DNA of 64,000 bases from JAAZGD01 sp964383845. GTDB lineage: Bacteria; Bacillota; Clostridia; Peptostreptococcales; Anaerovoracaceae. The notes beneath the pieces were generated by a model. That model saw nothing but the letters and a program-made list of their open reading frames with translations, had not been told where the DNA came from and searched no databases. This document shows, in pieces, positions 1 to 7,403 of this stretch. Where the stretch lies: NCBI GenBank assembly GCA_964383845.1, contig CAYLIF010000001.1, positions 100,940 to 164,939 on the forward strand, read 5' to 3'. A program made the translations under genes and the position numbers. Position 1 is the stretch's first letter, and every line of letters begins with the position of its first letter.

Positions 1-177
1 GGTAAGGCCAAAATTGTAGAGAATGAAGAGGAAAAGAGAGATGCGCTAAGAGAGATATTAAAAAAATACAGCTCAGAGTTTATGACAAGGGGAGAAAAAT
101 ATATTGATGGTGAATGGGATAACGTTGCTGTTATTGTAATTGAAGTTGAACACATGACGGGCAAGGCTGGAAACTAG
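1..177 (+). CDS. Pyridoxamine 5'-phosphate oxidase family protein, C-terminal end (partial)
   Basis: An open frame runs in from the window edge and stops with TAG at 175-177. The 58 visible residues include 'KYSSEFM', 'YIDGEWD' and the ending 'IEVEHMTGKAG', which resemble the C-terminus of the FMN-binding split-barrel proteins annotated as pyridoxamine 5'-phosphate oxidase family or nitroimidazole-resistance-like proteins. The catalytic and FMN-binding part lies outside the window, so substrate cannot be inferred. No terminator separates the stop from the hydE promoter that begins 25 bases downstream; the first terminator-like hairpin is at 351-377. Confidence 0.6.
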   Translation, partial: GKAKIVENEEEKRDALREILKKYSSEFMTRGEKYIDGEWDNVAVIVIEVEHMTGKAGN

Positions 178-201
178 TTGTTAAAAAAATATCAAAAACT
201 C

Positions 202-230
202 TTGCAAATATAAGCTTGATGAAATATAAT
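202..230 (+). promoter_or_regulatory. Sigma-A promoter for the hydE leader transcript
   Basis: TTGCAA at 202-207 and TATAAT at 225-230 are separated by exactly 17 bases. The predicted start is near 237, giving a leader of about 160 nt before the hydE start codon. Only the match to consensus supports it. Confidence 0.6.
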
Positions 231-236
231 GATTTA

Positions 237-395
237 AATGATAGATTGTACTAACCAAAAGGGTCCGTCCCGATTGAAAAGGCATGAGATCATAGCGAAT
301 GAGAAAATAGTCGGTAAAATGCTGGAACTATTTATTGCTTTGTTATGTGGCCCTGTGTCTTTGACACAGGGTTTTTTATATTCAAGGAGAAAAAT
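237..395 (+). promoter_or_regulatory. Structured hydE 5' leader, candidate attenuator or riboswitch
   Basis: The leader ends in a complete intrinsic terminator only 18 bases before the hydE ATG, leaving no room for another promoter. Alternative pairings are visible. CCGATT (270-275) can pair with AGTCGG (309-314), whereas AATAGT (306-311) can pair with ACTATT (327-332); these are mutually exclusive. AGGGTC (260-265) can pair with GGCCCT (349-354), which would occupy the 5' arm of the terminator. I do not recognise a T-box, SAM, cobalamin, THF, FMN or c-di-GMP consensus. Regulation by attenuation is an inference. Confidence 0.45.
351..377 (+). terminator. Intrinsic terminator inside the hydE leader
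   Basis: A perfect 9-bp stem CCCTGTGTC / GACACAGGG (351-359 with 363-371) with a 3-nt loop is followed by six T. It could end the upstream gene's transcript, but any transcript from the promoter at 202-230 must also pass it to reach hydE. Confidence 0.8.
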
Positions 396-1448
396 ATGCA
401 AGATCTGATTGATGAGCTTAAAAAAAACAGAATACTAGATAAAAATGAGCTCGTTAGATTAATGAGTGGGTTTCAGAGCCAAGACAAAGAGTGTCTTCTT
501 AAGGCAGCGAGAGAAGTAACAGGGGATATCTTTGGTAAGGGCATTTACACACGAGGGTTAATAGAAATATCAAATTACTGCAAGAACGACTGTTACTATT
601 GCGGAATAAGAAAAAGCAACGATGAATCTCAGCGATATCGTCTTAGCAAGGAGGATATACTTTCTTGCTGCAATCAAGGATATGACTTAGGCTTTCGTAC
701 TTTCGTTCTTCAAGGAGGAGAGGACCCATGGTTCACCGATGAGAGAATTTTAGATGTAGTCAAATCTATCAAAAGCGAATATCCCGATTGTGCAATTACA
801 CTTTCATTGGGAGAAAAAACACGAGCGCAGTATGCCAAATATTATACCGCCGGAGTAGACAGATATCTACTTCGCCACGAAACAGCAAATGCTAGTCATT
901 ATTCAAGACTACATCCTAGAGCTTTAACATTGGAGAACCGCAAGAGATGTCTTTTTGATTTGAAAGAAATCGGATATCAAGTTGGAACTGGATTTATGGT
1001 GGGATCTCCTTTTCAAACTTTCGAAAACCTAGCCGATGATCTGCTTTTTATCAAAGACTTAGAACCTGAAATGATAGGTATCGGACCATTTATTCCTCAC
1101 AAAGACACCCCATTTGCTAAATGGGAAGCAGGGGCTATGGACTTGACGATTTTCCTTATAGGCGTTCTAAGGCTGATGCTTCCATATTCACTAATACCAT
1201 CAACCACGGCTTTAGGTACTATAAATACTAAGGGTAGAGAAAATGGAATCTTAGCCGGGGCTAATGTGGTTATGCCTAACCTATCGCCCAAAGAAGTTCG
1301 AGATAAATACCTCTTGTATGATAATAAAATATCTACTGGGGCAGAAGGTGCGGAATCAGTAAATCTGTTGGATAAAAGGATTAATAAAATCGGATATAAA
1401 CTTCTTATTGACAGAGGAGATCATCAAAATAGAAAGGAAAAAATATAA
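396..1448 (+). CDS. hydE: [FeFe]-hydrogenase H-cluster maturation radical SAM enzyme HydE
   Basis: A 350-residue cytoplasmic radical SAM enzyme that works with HydG and HydF to build the diiron subcluster of [FeFe]-hydrogenase; HydE processes a HydG-derived iron complex towards the bridging dithiolate ligand. The radical SAM cysteines are visible as CX3CX2C at C62, C66 and C69 ('YCKNDCYYCGIR'), followed by 'LQGGED' and the barrel regions typical of the BioB/HydE group. The start at 396 follows AAGGAG with good spacing; the frame stays open to an ATG at 345, but that lies upstream of the terminator hairpin and lacks a binding site. The stop overlaps the hydF ATG by one base (TAATG), so the two are translationally coupled. 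Confidence 0.93.
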   Translation: MQDLIDELKKNRILDKNELVRLMSGFQSQDKECLLKAAREVTGDIFGKGIYTRGLIEISNYCKNDCYYCGIRKSNDESQRYRLSKEDILSCCNQGYDLGFRTFVLQGGEDPWFTDERILDVVKSIKSEYPDCAITLSLGEKTRAQYAKYYTAGVDRYLLRHETANASHYSRLHPRALTLENRKRCLFDLKEIGYQVGTGFMVGSPFQTFENLADDLLFIKDLEPEMIGIGPFIPHKDTPFAKWEAGAMDLTIFLIGVLRLMLPYSLIPSTTALGTINTKGRENGILAGANVVMPNLSPKEVRDKYLLYDNKISTGAEGAESVNLLDKRINKIGYKLLIDRGDHQNRKEKI

Positions 1449-2644
1449 TGAGTCTAAATGAAACCCCAAGATCCAATCGACTACACATAGGAATCTATGG
1501 TAAGAGGAATAGCGGAAAGTCCTCATTGATAAATGCCCTAACAGGCCATGAAACGGCTTTAGTTTCGGAATTCCCGGGGACAACAACAGATCCTGTTTTT
1601 AAGTCAATAGAAATTCAAGGGATCGGTCCTTGTGTCCTTATTGATACAGCTGGCTTTGACGATGAAGGTTTCATGGGAGAACTTAGAGTGGAAATGACCA
1701 AGAAAGCTCTAGATAAAACAGACATTGCCTTAGTAATTTTTGACGGTGATGCCCGGTTAAATCAAGAAATTGATTGGATACTTCAATTAAAAAGCAGAAA
1801 CATCCCTATCATAACAGTTTTGAATAAAGCTGACATCTTGTCTGATACCACGGCCACCATGGAGAAAATTGAAAATGAAACGGGAATAGCGCCTATTCTT
1901 GTTAGCGCAAAGGAAAAGACTGGTATCCAAATGATTCGCACAGCAATATTGCGAAAACTTCCAGAAGATTACGACGCAAAAACCATTACAGGGGAATTAG
2001 TAAAAAAGGGAGATCTGGTATTACTAGTAATGCCTCAGGATATCCAAGCACCTAAAGGAAGATTGATTCTTCCTCAAGTCCAGACTATCAGAGAATTACT
2101 TGATAAAAGATGTCTGATTATGAGTGCAACTACAGACAAACTAGATGAAGCTCTTGAGGCTATGTCCAGACCACCCGACGTAATTATTACTGATTCACAG
2201 GTGTTTAAGTGTGTTTACGATAAAAAACCCGAATCCAGCAAACTAACATCATTCTCAGTTCTATTTGCAGGATACAAGGGAGATTTGGATTACTATACCA
2301 ACAGCGCGTCGGCCATCGCTGAGTTGACTGAGGATTCCAAAGTTCTAATTGCAGAGGCTTGTACACATGCCCCTCTATCAGAAGACATAGGGAGAGAAAA
2401 GATACCCGCTTTGTTGAGAAAGAGAATTGGCCAAGGGCTTACCGTAGATTTTGTTAGAGGTAATGACTTCCCCGAAAATTTAGGGGTATACGATTTAGTG
2501 ATTCAGTGTGGCGCATGCATGTTCAACAGGAAAATGGTGTTGTCTAGAATTGAACGGGCGGCGTCACAAGGGATACCCATGTCGAATTACGGAGTGGTAA
2601 TTGCATATTTGTCAGGCATACTAGACAAAATTAGCACAGCATAA
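1448..2644 (+). CDS. hydF: [FeFe]-hydrogenase H-cluster maturation GTPase HydF
   Basis: HydF is the scaffold and GTPase that receives the diiron subcluster made by HydE and HydG and passes it to apo-hydrogenase. The N-terminal Era-like GTPase domain shows the P-loop 'GKRNSGKSS' (about residues 18-26), the DTAG-type G3 ('IDTAGFDD') and NKAD G4. A dimerisation region follows, then a C-terminal cluster-binding domain with Cys305, Cys354 and Cys357 ('ACTHAP' and 'QCGACMF'), the three-cysteine pattern of the HydF [4Fe-4S] site. Length is 398 residues, normal for the family. It overlaps hydE by one base; hydG follows after 119 bases that hold a small hairpin (TTATCC/GGATAA) without a T tract. Confidence 0.93.
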   Translation: MSLNETPRSNRLHIGIYGKRNSGKSSLINALTGHETALVSEFPGTTTDPVFKSIEIQGIGPCVLIDTAGFDDEGFMGELRVEMTKKALDKTDIALVIFDGDARLNQEIDWILQLKSRNIPIITVLNKADILSDTTATMEKIENETGIAPILVSAKEKTGIQMIRTAILRKLPEDYDAKTITGELVKKGDLVLLVMPQDIQAPKGRLILPQVQTIRELLDKRCLIMSATTDKLDEALEAMSRPPDVIITDSQVFKCVYDKKPESSKLTSFSVLFAGYKGDLDYYTNSASAIAELTEDSKVLIAEACTHAPLSEDIGREKIPALLRKRIGQGLTVDFVRGNDFPENLGVYDLVIQCGACMFNRKMVLSRIERAASQGIPMSNYGVVIAYLSGILDKISTA

Positions 2645-2763
2645 TTTGCCAGCCGACAAAGGGTTAAAACTCGTTTATCCTAAAGGGGATAAGGAGAGAG
2701 CGGTGATAGATACTTGGTAGTAATAGCAAATTTAAATATTGATAAAAAGAAAAGAGGCAAAAC

Positions 2764-4182
2764 ATGTATGACGTTAACTCATTAAAAGCAGAAGAATTTA
2801 TTAGTGACAAGGAAATTAGGGACACTCTAGCTTATGCGAAAGAAAACAGAAACAATGCAAAATTAATCGATGAGATCCTGGAAAAAGCAAAACTGGGTAA
2901 AGGGTTAAGCCATAGAGAAGCGATTATATTGTTGGATTGTGAAATAGAGGAAAAGAACCAAGAAATTTTTGAACTTGCTGCAGAGATTAAACATAATTTT
3001 TATGGTAATCGAATTGTCATGTTTGCTCCACTATATCTTTCCAATTATTGTATAAATGGATGTACTTACTGTCCTTATCATGCTCAAAACAAAACTATAA
3101 CTAGAAAAAAACTCAGCCAAGAAGAAATAAAAAATGAAACAACTGCTCTTATGGATATGGGTCACAAACGTCTTGCTCTTGAACTTGGAGAAGATCCTGT
3201 AAAGAATCCTTTAGACTATTTGCTTGAATCAATAAAGACTATCTATAGTATCAAGCACGATAATGGAGAAATTCGGCGTGTCAATATCAATATAGCCGCC
3301 ACAACAGTTGAGGATTATAGAAAACTGCATGAAGCAGAAATCGGAACATACATATTGTTCCAAGAAACCTACAACAAAGAAACTTATGAAAGATTGCACC
3401 CAACCGGTCCAAAACATAATTATGCCTGGCATACAGAAGCCCACGACAGAGCCATGGAGGGTGGAATTGAGGATGTGGGACTAGGCGTTCTCTTTGGCCT
3501 GGAAGGCTATAGTTATGAGTTTGTGGGCCTGTTGATGCATGCAGAGCACCTAGAAGCTGTTCATGGTGTAGGTCCTCACACTATTAGTGTGCCACGTATT
3601 AAAGAGGCTGATGATATTGACGCAAGTTCTTTTTCAGAGGGCATTAGCGATGACATTTTTGCGAAAATAACTGCCTGCATACGTCTAGCAGTTCCATATA
3701 CAGGTATTATAATTTCAACTCGTGAAAGTCAAAATGTTAGGGAAAGAGTACTGAAACTTGGAGTTTCTCAAATTAGTGGAGGATCAAAGACTAGTGTTGG
3801 AGGCTATGCTGCACCTGAACCCGAAGACCATAAATCCGAGCAGTTTGATGTAAGCGATACAAGAACATTGGATGAGGTTGTTAACTGGTTAATGGGATTG
3901 GGCTACATACCAAGCTTCTGCACCTCATGTTATAAGGAAGGTAGGACTGGAGATCGCTTTATGACACTTTTGAAGACAGGACAACTTCAGAATATTTGTC
4001 ATTCAAATGCTCTTATGACATTAAAGGAATACACTGAAGACTATGGATCTCCCGAGACTAAAGCTAAAGGGGTTAAGCTTATAAAAGATCAAGTACCAAC
4101 AATTCCAAATCTTAAAGTTAGGGGAATTGTTGAGGAAAATCTTCAAGCAATTGAAAATGGAAAAAGATATTTCAGGTTTTAA
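2764..4182 (+). CDS. hydG: [FeFe]-hydrogenase maturation radical SAM tyrosine lyase HydG
   Basis: HydG cleaves tyrosine and assembles an Fe(CO)2(CN) synthon for the H-cluster. The protein (472 residues) carries the radical SAM CX3CX2C motif at C96, C100 and C103 ('YCINGCTYCPYH') and the second, C-terminal CX2CX22C motif at C386, C389 and C412 ('CTSCYKEGRTGDRF'), which holds the auxiliary cluster needed for CO/cyanide production. Both clusters look intact. It follows hydF after 119 bases and is closed by a terminator at 4232-4266. No hydrogenase structural subunit is in the window, so the maturases must serve an enzyme encoded elsewhere. Confidence 0.94.
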   Translation: MYDVNSLKAEEFISDKEIRDTLAYAKENRNNAKLIDEILEKAKLGKGLSHREAIILLDCEIEEKNQEIFELAAEIKHNFYGNRIVMFAPLYLSNYCINGCTYCPYHAQNKTITRKKLSQEEIKNETTALMDMGHKRLALELGEDPVKNPLDYLLESIKTIYSIKHDNGEIRRVNINIAATTVEDYRKLHEAEIGTYILFQETYNKETYERLHPTGPKHNYAWHTEAHDRAMEGGIEDVGLGVLFGLEGYSYEFVGLLMHAEHLEAVHGVGPHTISVPRIKEADDIDASSFSEGISDDIFAKITACIRLAVPYTGIIISTRESQNVRERVLKLGVSQISGGSKTSVGGYAAPEPEDHKSEQFDVSDTRTLDEVVNWLMGLGYIPSFCTSCYKEGRTGDRFMTLLKTGQLQNICHSNALMTLKEYTEDYGSPETKAKGVKLIKDQVPTIPNLKVRGIVEENLQAIENGKRYFRF

Positions 4183-4231
4183 CTAACATTTGATTTAGTC
4201 TAAAAAGTTAGACAATGGAGTCAACTAAGAG

Positions 4232-4266
4232 AGGAACCCTGAAGCTTTTGCTACAGGGTTCCTTTT
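4232..4266 (+). terminator. Intrinsic terminator after hydG
   Basis: A perfect 10-bp stem AGGAACCCTG / CAGGGTTCCT (4232-4241 and 4254-4263) has a 12-nt loop and a short T run. Confidence 0.75.
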
Positions 4267-4299
4267 AAAAACTCCAAACGATTTTTAATATTCAGAGCG

Positions 4300-4328
4300 T
4301 TGAAGTTTTAGTCTTTTTCTGGTAAAAT
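4300..4328 (+). promoter_or_regulatory. Promoter of the GGDEF/HD-GYP gene
   Basis: TTGAAG (4300-4305) and TAAAAT (4323-4328) have a 17-base spacer. The predicted start lies near 4335, so an ATG at 4337 would be almost leaderless; this supports the start at 4388. Confidence 0.5.
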
Positions 4329-4387
4329 TTCAAGGAATGCGCAGTTATTTTGTTCCGTGGATAAGCAGATTAGGATGTTTTGGTTAT

Positions 4388-6886
4388 ATGAACAAAGGGA
4401 AAAGCCTAAAGCATGAAAATTATTTAATAGATGCTTTTAAAAATAAGAAAAACCTGTTATTGATTTTTACAGTAATTTTTATTGTAATGAGCGTTATATA
4501 CTTGTATTTCGTGTGGGACAAGTATAATGATGCGGCTTCTTTGGAAGCTATTACATTAGCAGAATCTATAGCTTCTCTTTTGCACAATGAACATATTGCT
4601 GAGCTTTCTGGAAATCAAAGAGATCTAGAGAAACCAGAATACATTATGACAAATCTTAGCCTTTCCAATCTAACAAAAGCTTCGGATTCAATCCACTTTG
4701 CATATATTCTAGGTGAACAGAATGGAGAAATGATTTTTTATTCGGACTCTGAAACTCCTGATTCTCCAGACTATTCACCTCCTGGGCAAGTATATATTGA
4801 AGCTAAGGGAATTGACTGGGAACCCTTTAGAACAGGGAAAACAGTATTAACCCAACCAACTGAGGACCGTTGGGGGACTTGGATCAGTGCTATGGTGCCT
4901 ATTATAGAGCCTTTAAATGGAAAAGTCCTTGCCGTATTAGGAGTTGATTACTCTGCTGCAGAATGGAAATCGAAAATCTGGGGGAAAATGATATCAGATA
5001 TTATAATTGTCTTTTGTATATTTCTTCTTCTAATTGCTTTCATTAGAATTTGGGTGCAACGTTCATATTTGAAAAAGCTTGAGATGTTGTATCATGCTGT
5101 TTTTGAGCAAGCTCCAATTGGTATTGCAGTGGTTAACGATAAGGAAAATTATTTTACAGAATCTGGCCATGCCAATTCAAACAAAATGTATGAGCAGATA
5201 CTGGGTCGAACAAACCAGGATTTAAAGGGTCTTCATTGGTCCGAAATCACCTACCCTGATGATTTGCAAAAAGATAAAGAAAAATTCCAACAATTTTCAA
5301 ATAGAGAGATCTGTGAGTATTCGATAGAAAAGCGTTTTATCAAGCCTGACAATTCAATTGTGTGGACCAACATGAAGATTTCTCGTCTTGAAGGACTTTC
5401 AGATAACAACGATACTTACCTGTGCTTAATTGAGGACATAACATCAAGGAAGGAAACAGAAAAAAGTCTACAAGAAAACCAACGTCGAGAGGCTCTTATT
5501 ATGTCTTATCTTCCAGGTATGGCCTATAGATGCAAATACTCTAGGGCTGGGACTATGTTAGTTGTATCCGATGGTTGCTATAAATTAACAGGTTACATGC
5601 CAGAAAGTTTTATCAATGATAAAAAGTTGAGATATAATGACCTAATCCCTAGCGAGGATAGAGAACTACTTTGGCACGAATGGCAGCGAACTGTTCCAAA
5701 TATGCTGCCTTACAAATGTGAATATGGAATCATAACAGCAACGGGAGAACAAAAATGGGTCATTGAGATGGGAGAGGGAGTCTATGATGAAGAGGGTAAA
5801 GTAGTAGCCCTTGAAGGAATCATATTTGATGTAACAGAGAAAGAAAAAATTGCGAAACAGAACGAATTCTTAGCATATCACGACTATGTAACTGGCCTAT
5901 ATAATAGGCGGTTTTTTGAAGAGGAGTTCCAACGTCGAATTAAAGCAGAAGAGTTTCCACTTGCTATATTTTTAGGTGATATCAATAGTTTTAAAGTCTA
6001 CAATGACACATTCGGCCATATTGAAGGAGACAAGGCTTTAAGAAATACTGCAGAACTAATAAAAGAACTCATCGAGGAAGGCGATGTACTGGCTCGTATA
6101 GGAGGAGACGAGTTTGCAATTATTGTTTCTGGGAAAAATGAAAGCGAAATTAAAAGATACTTTGATAAAATCGAGAGGGATTCAGATAAGTTCTTCGAAG
6201 ATTCACCGGAAGAGAGGTTGGTTACCATCTCATGGGGCTATGGGATTCAAAGAAATAAGGAAGATACATTAGATATGCTTCAGCAAGAAGCGGAAGCGTA
6301 TATGTATAATAGAAAATTCTATAACCATAATAGCATGAGAAGTAAAACCATTGATGTCATAATGGACACACTTTTTACAAAAAGTGAACGGGAGAAGGAC
6401 CACTCAGAACGCGTCGGTATTTTAACCGAAGCTATTGCAAAAAAAATGAAATTGAAGAAATCAGAAATTGACAAAATACGCGTGGCGGGTCTTCTTCATG
6501 ATATTGGGAAAATCGGCATTGATGAGGCAGTACTAAATAAGCCGGGCAAGCTAGATTCTAAAGAGTGGGATCTAATGAAACTCCACCCAGCAAAAGGTGC
6601 TGGGATTCTTTACAACACAATAGAGTATCATGATATTGCGGATATAGTGTTGTCACACCATGAAAGATATGACGGCAGTGGGTATCCCAATAAATTAAAG
6701 GGAGAAGATATTCCTTTGGGGTCAAGAATCATAGCAGTGGCAGATACCTTTGATGCAGTAACTAACGAAAGACCCTACAAGAGTATCTTGAGTAAAGAAG
6801 CGGCAATAAAAGAAGTAAGAGATTGTGCAGGCACGCAACTGGACCCAGAGATTGTCTCTGTTTTTATAAAAGATGTTATTAAGTGA
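4388..6886 (+). CDS. Membrane sensor protein with PAS, GGDEF and HD-GYP domains
   Basis: An 832-residue signalling protein that could both make and degrade cyclic di-GMP. In order: a membrane segment near residues 20-42; an extracellular Cache-like sensor region; a second membrane segment near 215-240; two PAS/PAC domains; a diguanylate cyclase domain with an intact GGDEF motif ('RIGGDEFAIIV'); and a C-terminal HD-GYP phosphodiesterase domain with 'LLHDIGKIGI' and 'HHERYDGSGYP'. The usual RxxD inhibitory site just before GGDEF is not seen (the position reads EEGD). I chose 4388 because it follows AGGA and lies downstream of the predicted promoter; 4337 is the alternative start. It is monocistronic, ending at a terminator at 6903. 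Confidence 0.85.
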   Translation: MNKGKSLKHENYLIDAFKNKKNLLLIFTVIFIVMSVIYLYFVWDKYNDAASLEAITLAESIASLLHNEHIAELSGNQRDLEKPEYIMTNLSLSNLTKASDSIHFAYILGEQNGEMIFYSDSETPDSPDYSPPGQVYIEAKGIDWEPFRTGKTVLTQPTEDRWGTWISAMVPIIEPLNGKVLAVLGVDYSAAEWKSKIWGKMISDIIIVFCIFLLLIAFIRIWVQRSYLKKLEMLYHAVFEQAPIGIAVVNDKENYFTESGHANSNKMYEQILGRTNQDLKGLHWSEITYPDDLQKDKEKFQQFSNREICEYSIEKRFIKPDNSIVWTNMKISRLEGLSDNNDTYLCLIEDITSRKETEKSLQENQRREALIMSYLPGMAYRCKYSRAGTMLVVSDGCYKLTGYMPESFINDKKLRYNDLIPSEDRELLWHEWQRTVPNMLPYKCEYGIITATGEQKWVIEMGEGVYDEEGKVVALEGIIFDVTEKEKIAKQNEFLAYHDYVTGLYNRRFFEEEFQRRIKAEEFPLAIFLGDINSFKVYNDTFGHIEGDKALRNTAELIKELIEEGDVLARIGGDEFAIIVSGKNESEIKRYFDKIERDSDKFFEDSPEERLVTISWGYGIQRNKEDTLDMLQQEAEAYMYNRKFYNHNSMRSKTIDVIMDTLFTKSEREKDHSERVGILTEAIAKKMKLKKSEIDKIRVAGLLHDIGKIGIDEAVLNKPGKLDSKEWDLMKLHPAKGAGILYNTIEYHDIADIVLSHHERYDGSGYPNKLKGEDIPLGSRIIAVADTFDAVTNERPYKSILSKEAAIKEVRDCAGTQLDPEIVSVFIKDVIK

Positions 6887-6902
6887 ATAGAACAACTCCT
6901 AA

Positions 6903-6932
6903 AAGGCTCTCAAAAATTATGAGAGTCTTTTT
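6903..6932 (+). terminator. Intrinsic terminator after the GGDEF/HD-GYP gene
   Basis: An 8-bp stem GGCTCTCA / TGAGAGTC (6905-6912 and 6920-6927) is followed by a T-rich tract. Confidence 0.75.
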
Positions 6933-6991
6933 CTTATTAAATTTAATAATTAATAAAATCTTTTGTTTTTATATTTAGGCTTGATTAATTC

Positions 6992-7019
6992 TTAACATAA
7001 AGTTATAATATGCTATAAT
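6992..7019 (+). promoter_or_regulatory. Extended -10 promoter with operator-like repeat for the ArsR gene
   Basis: TTAACA (6992-6997) and TATAAT (7014-7019) are 16 bases apart and the -10 has the TGC extension (TGCTATAAT). An imperfect AT-rich inverted repeat (TATATTTGAATATA, about 7022-7036) follows at once, where ArsR-family repressors commonly bind. The operator assignment is inference. Confidence 0.5.
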
Positions 7020-7062
7020 AAATATATTTGAATATAAGCATGTATCCCGATTGGAGTTTTGT

Positions 7063-7374
7063 ATGGAACACATTTATCGAACAGACCCAGAATCCTTTAA
7101 CGAACTGGCGGAAATATTAAAAGCGTTGGCCCATCCCCAAAGGTTATGTATTGTCAAAACCTTGTGCGAAAAAGATCGTTTAAACGTAGGGGATATGCAG
7201 CATTGCCTTGGTGAAGCCCAAGCAGCTGTTTCTCAGCACCTAATAAGGTTGAAAGCCTCGAATATTATTGTGGGCAAAAGAGAAGGAACAAACATCTATT
7301 ATTCAATTTGCGACGAAAGAGTCCGAACATTGGCTCAAGCAGTTATTAATGAGTTTTTCTCAAAGGTAGAGTAA
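7063..7374 (+). CDS. ArsR/SmtB-family transcriptional regulator
   Basis: A 103-residue winged-helix protein typical in size and sequence for the ArsR family: 'LKALAHPQRLCIVKTL' opens the fold and 'QAAVSQHLIRLKASNIIVGKREGTNIYYSI' is the recognition helix and beta wing. Cysteines lie near the start of the fold, before the recognition helix ('QHCLGE') and near the C-terminus ('SICDER'), but the classical ELCVCDL metal site is absent. A thiol, persulfide or redox signal is therefore as likely as a metal. The ATG at 7063 has GGAG six bases upstream; a TTG at 7051 is the alternative. The downstream flavoprotein gene begins 29 bases after the stop and is probably its target, together with its own promoter. 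Confidence 0.85.
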   Translation: MEHIYRTDPESFNELAEILKALAHPQRLCIVKTLCEKDRLNVGDMQHCLGEAQAAVSQHLIRLKASNIIVGKREGTNIYYSICDERVRTLAQAVINEFFSKVE

Positions 7375-7403
7375 GCTTATCAAAACATTAAGGAGGATCC
7401 AAA

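Noticed and set aside
237..350. T-box, SAM, cobalamin, FMN, THF or PreQ1 riboswitch upstream of hydE
   Set aside because: None of their conserved core sequences could be found by eye; kept as an unclassified leader.
345..395. Longer N-terminus for hydE from an ATG at 345
   Set aside because: It begins before the terminator hairpin, has no binding site, and encodes a sequence derived from the hairpin; AAGGAG precedes the ATG at 396.
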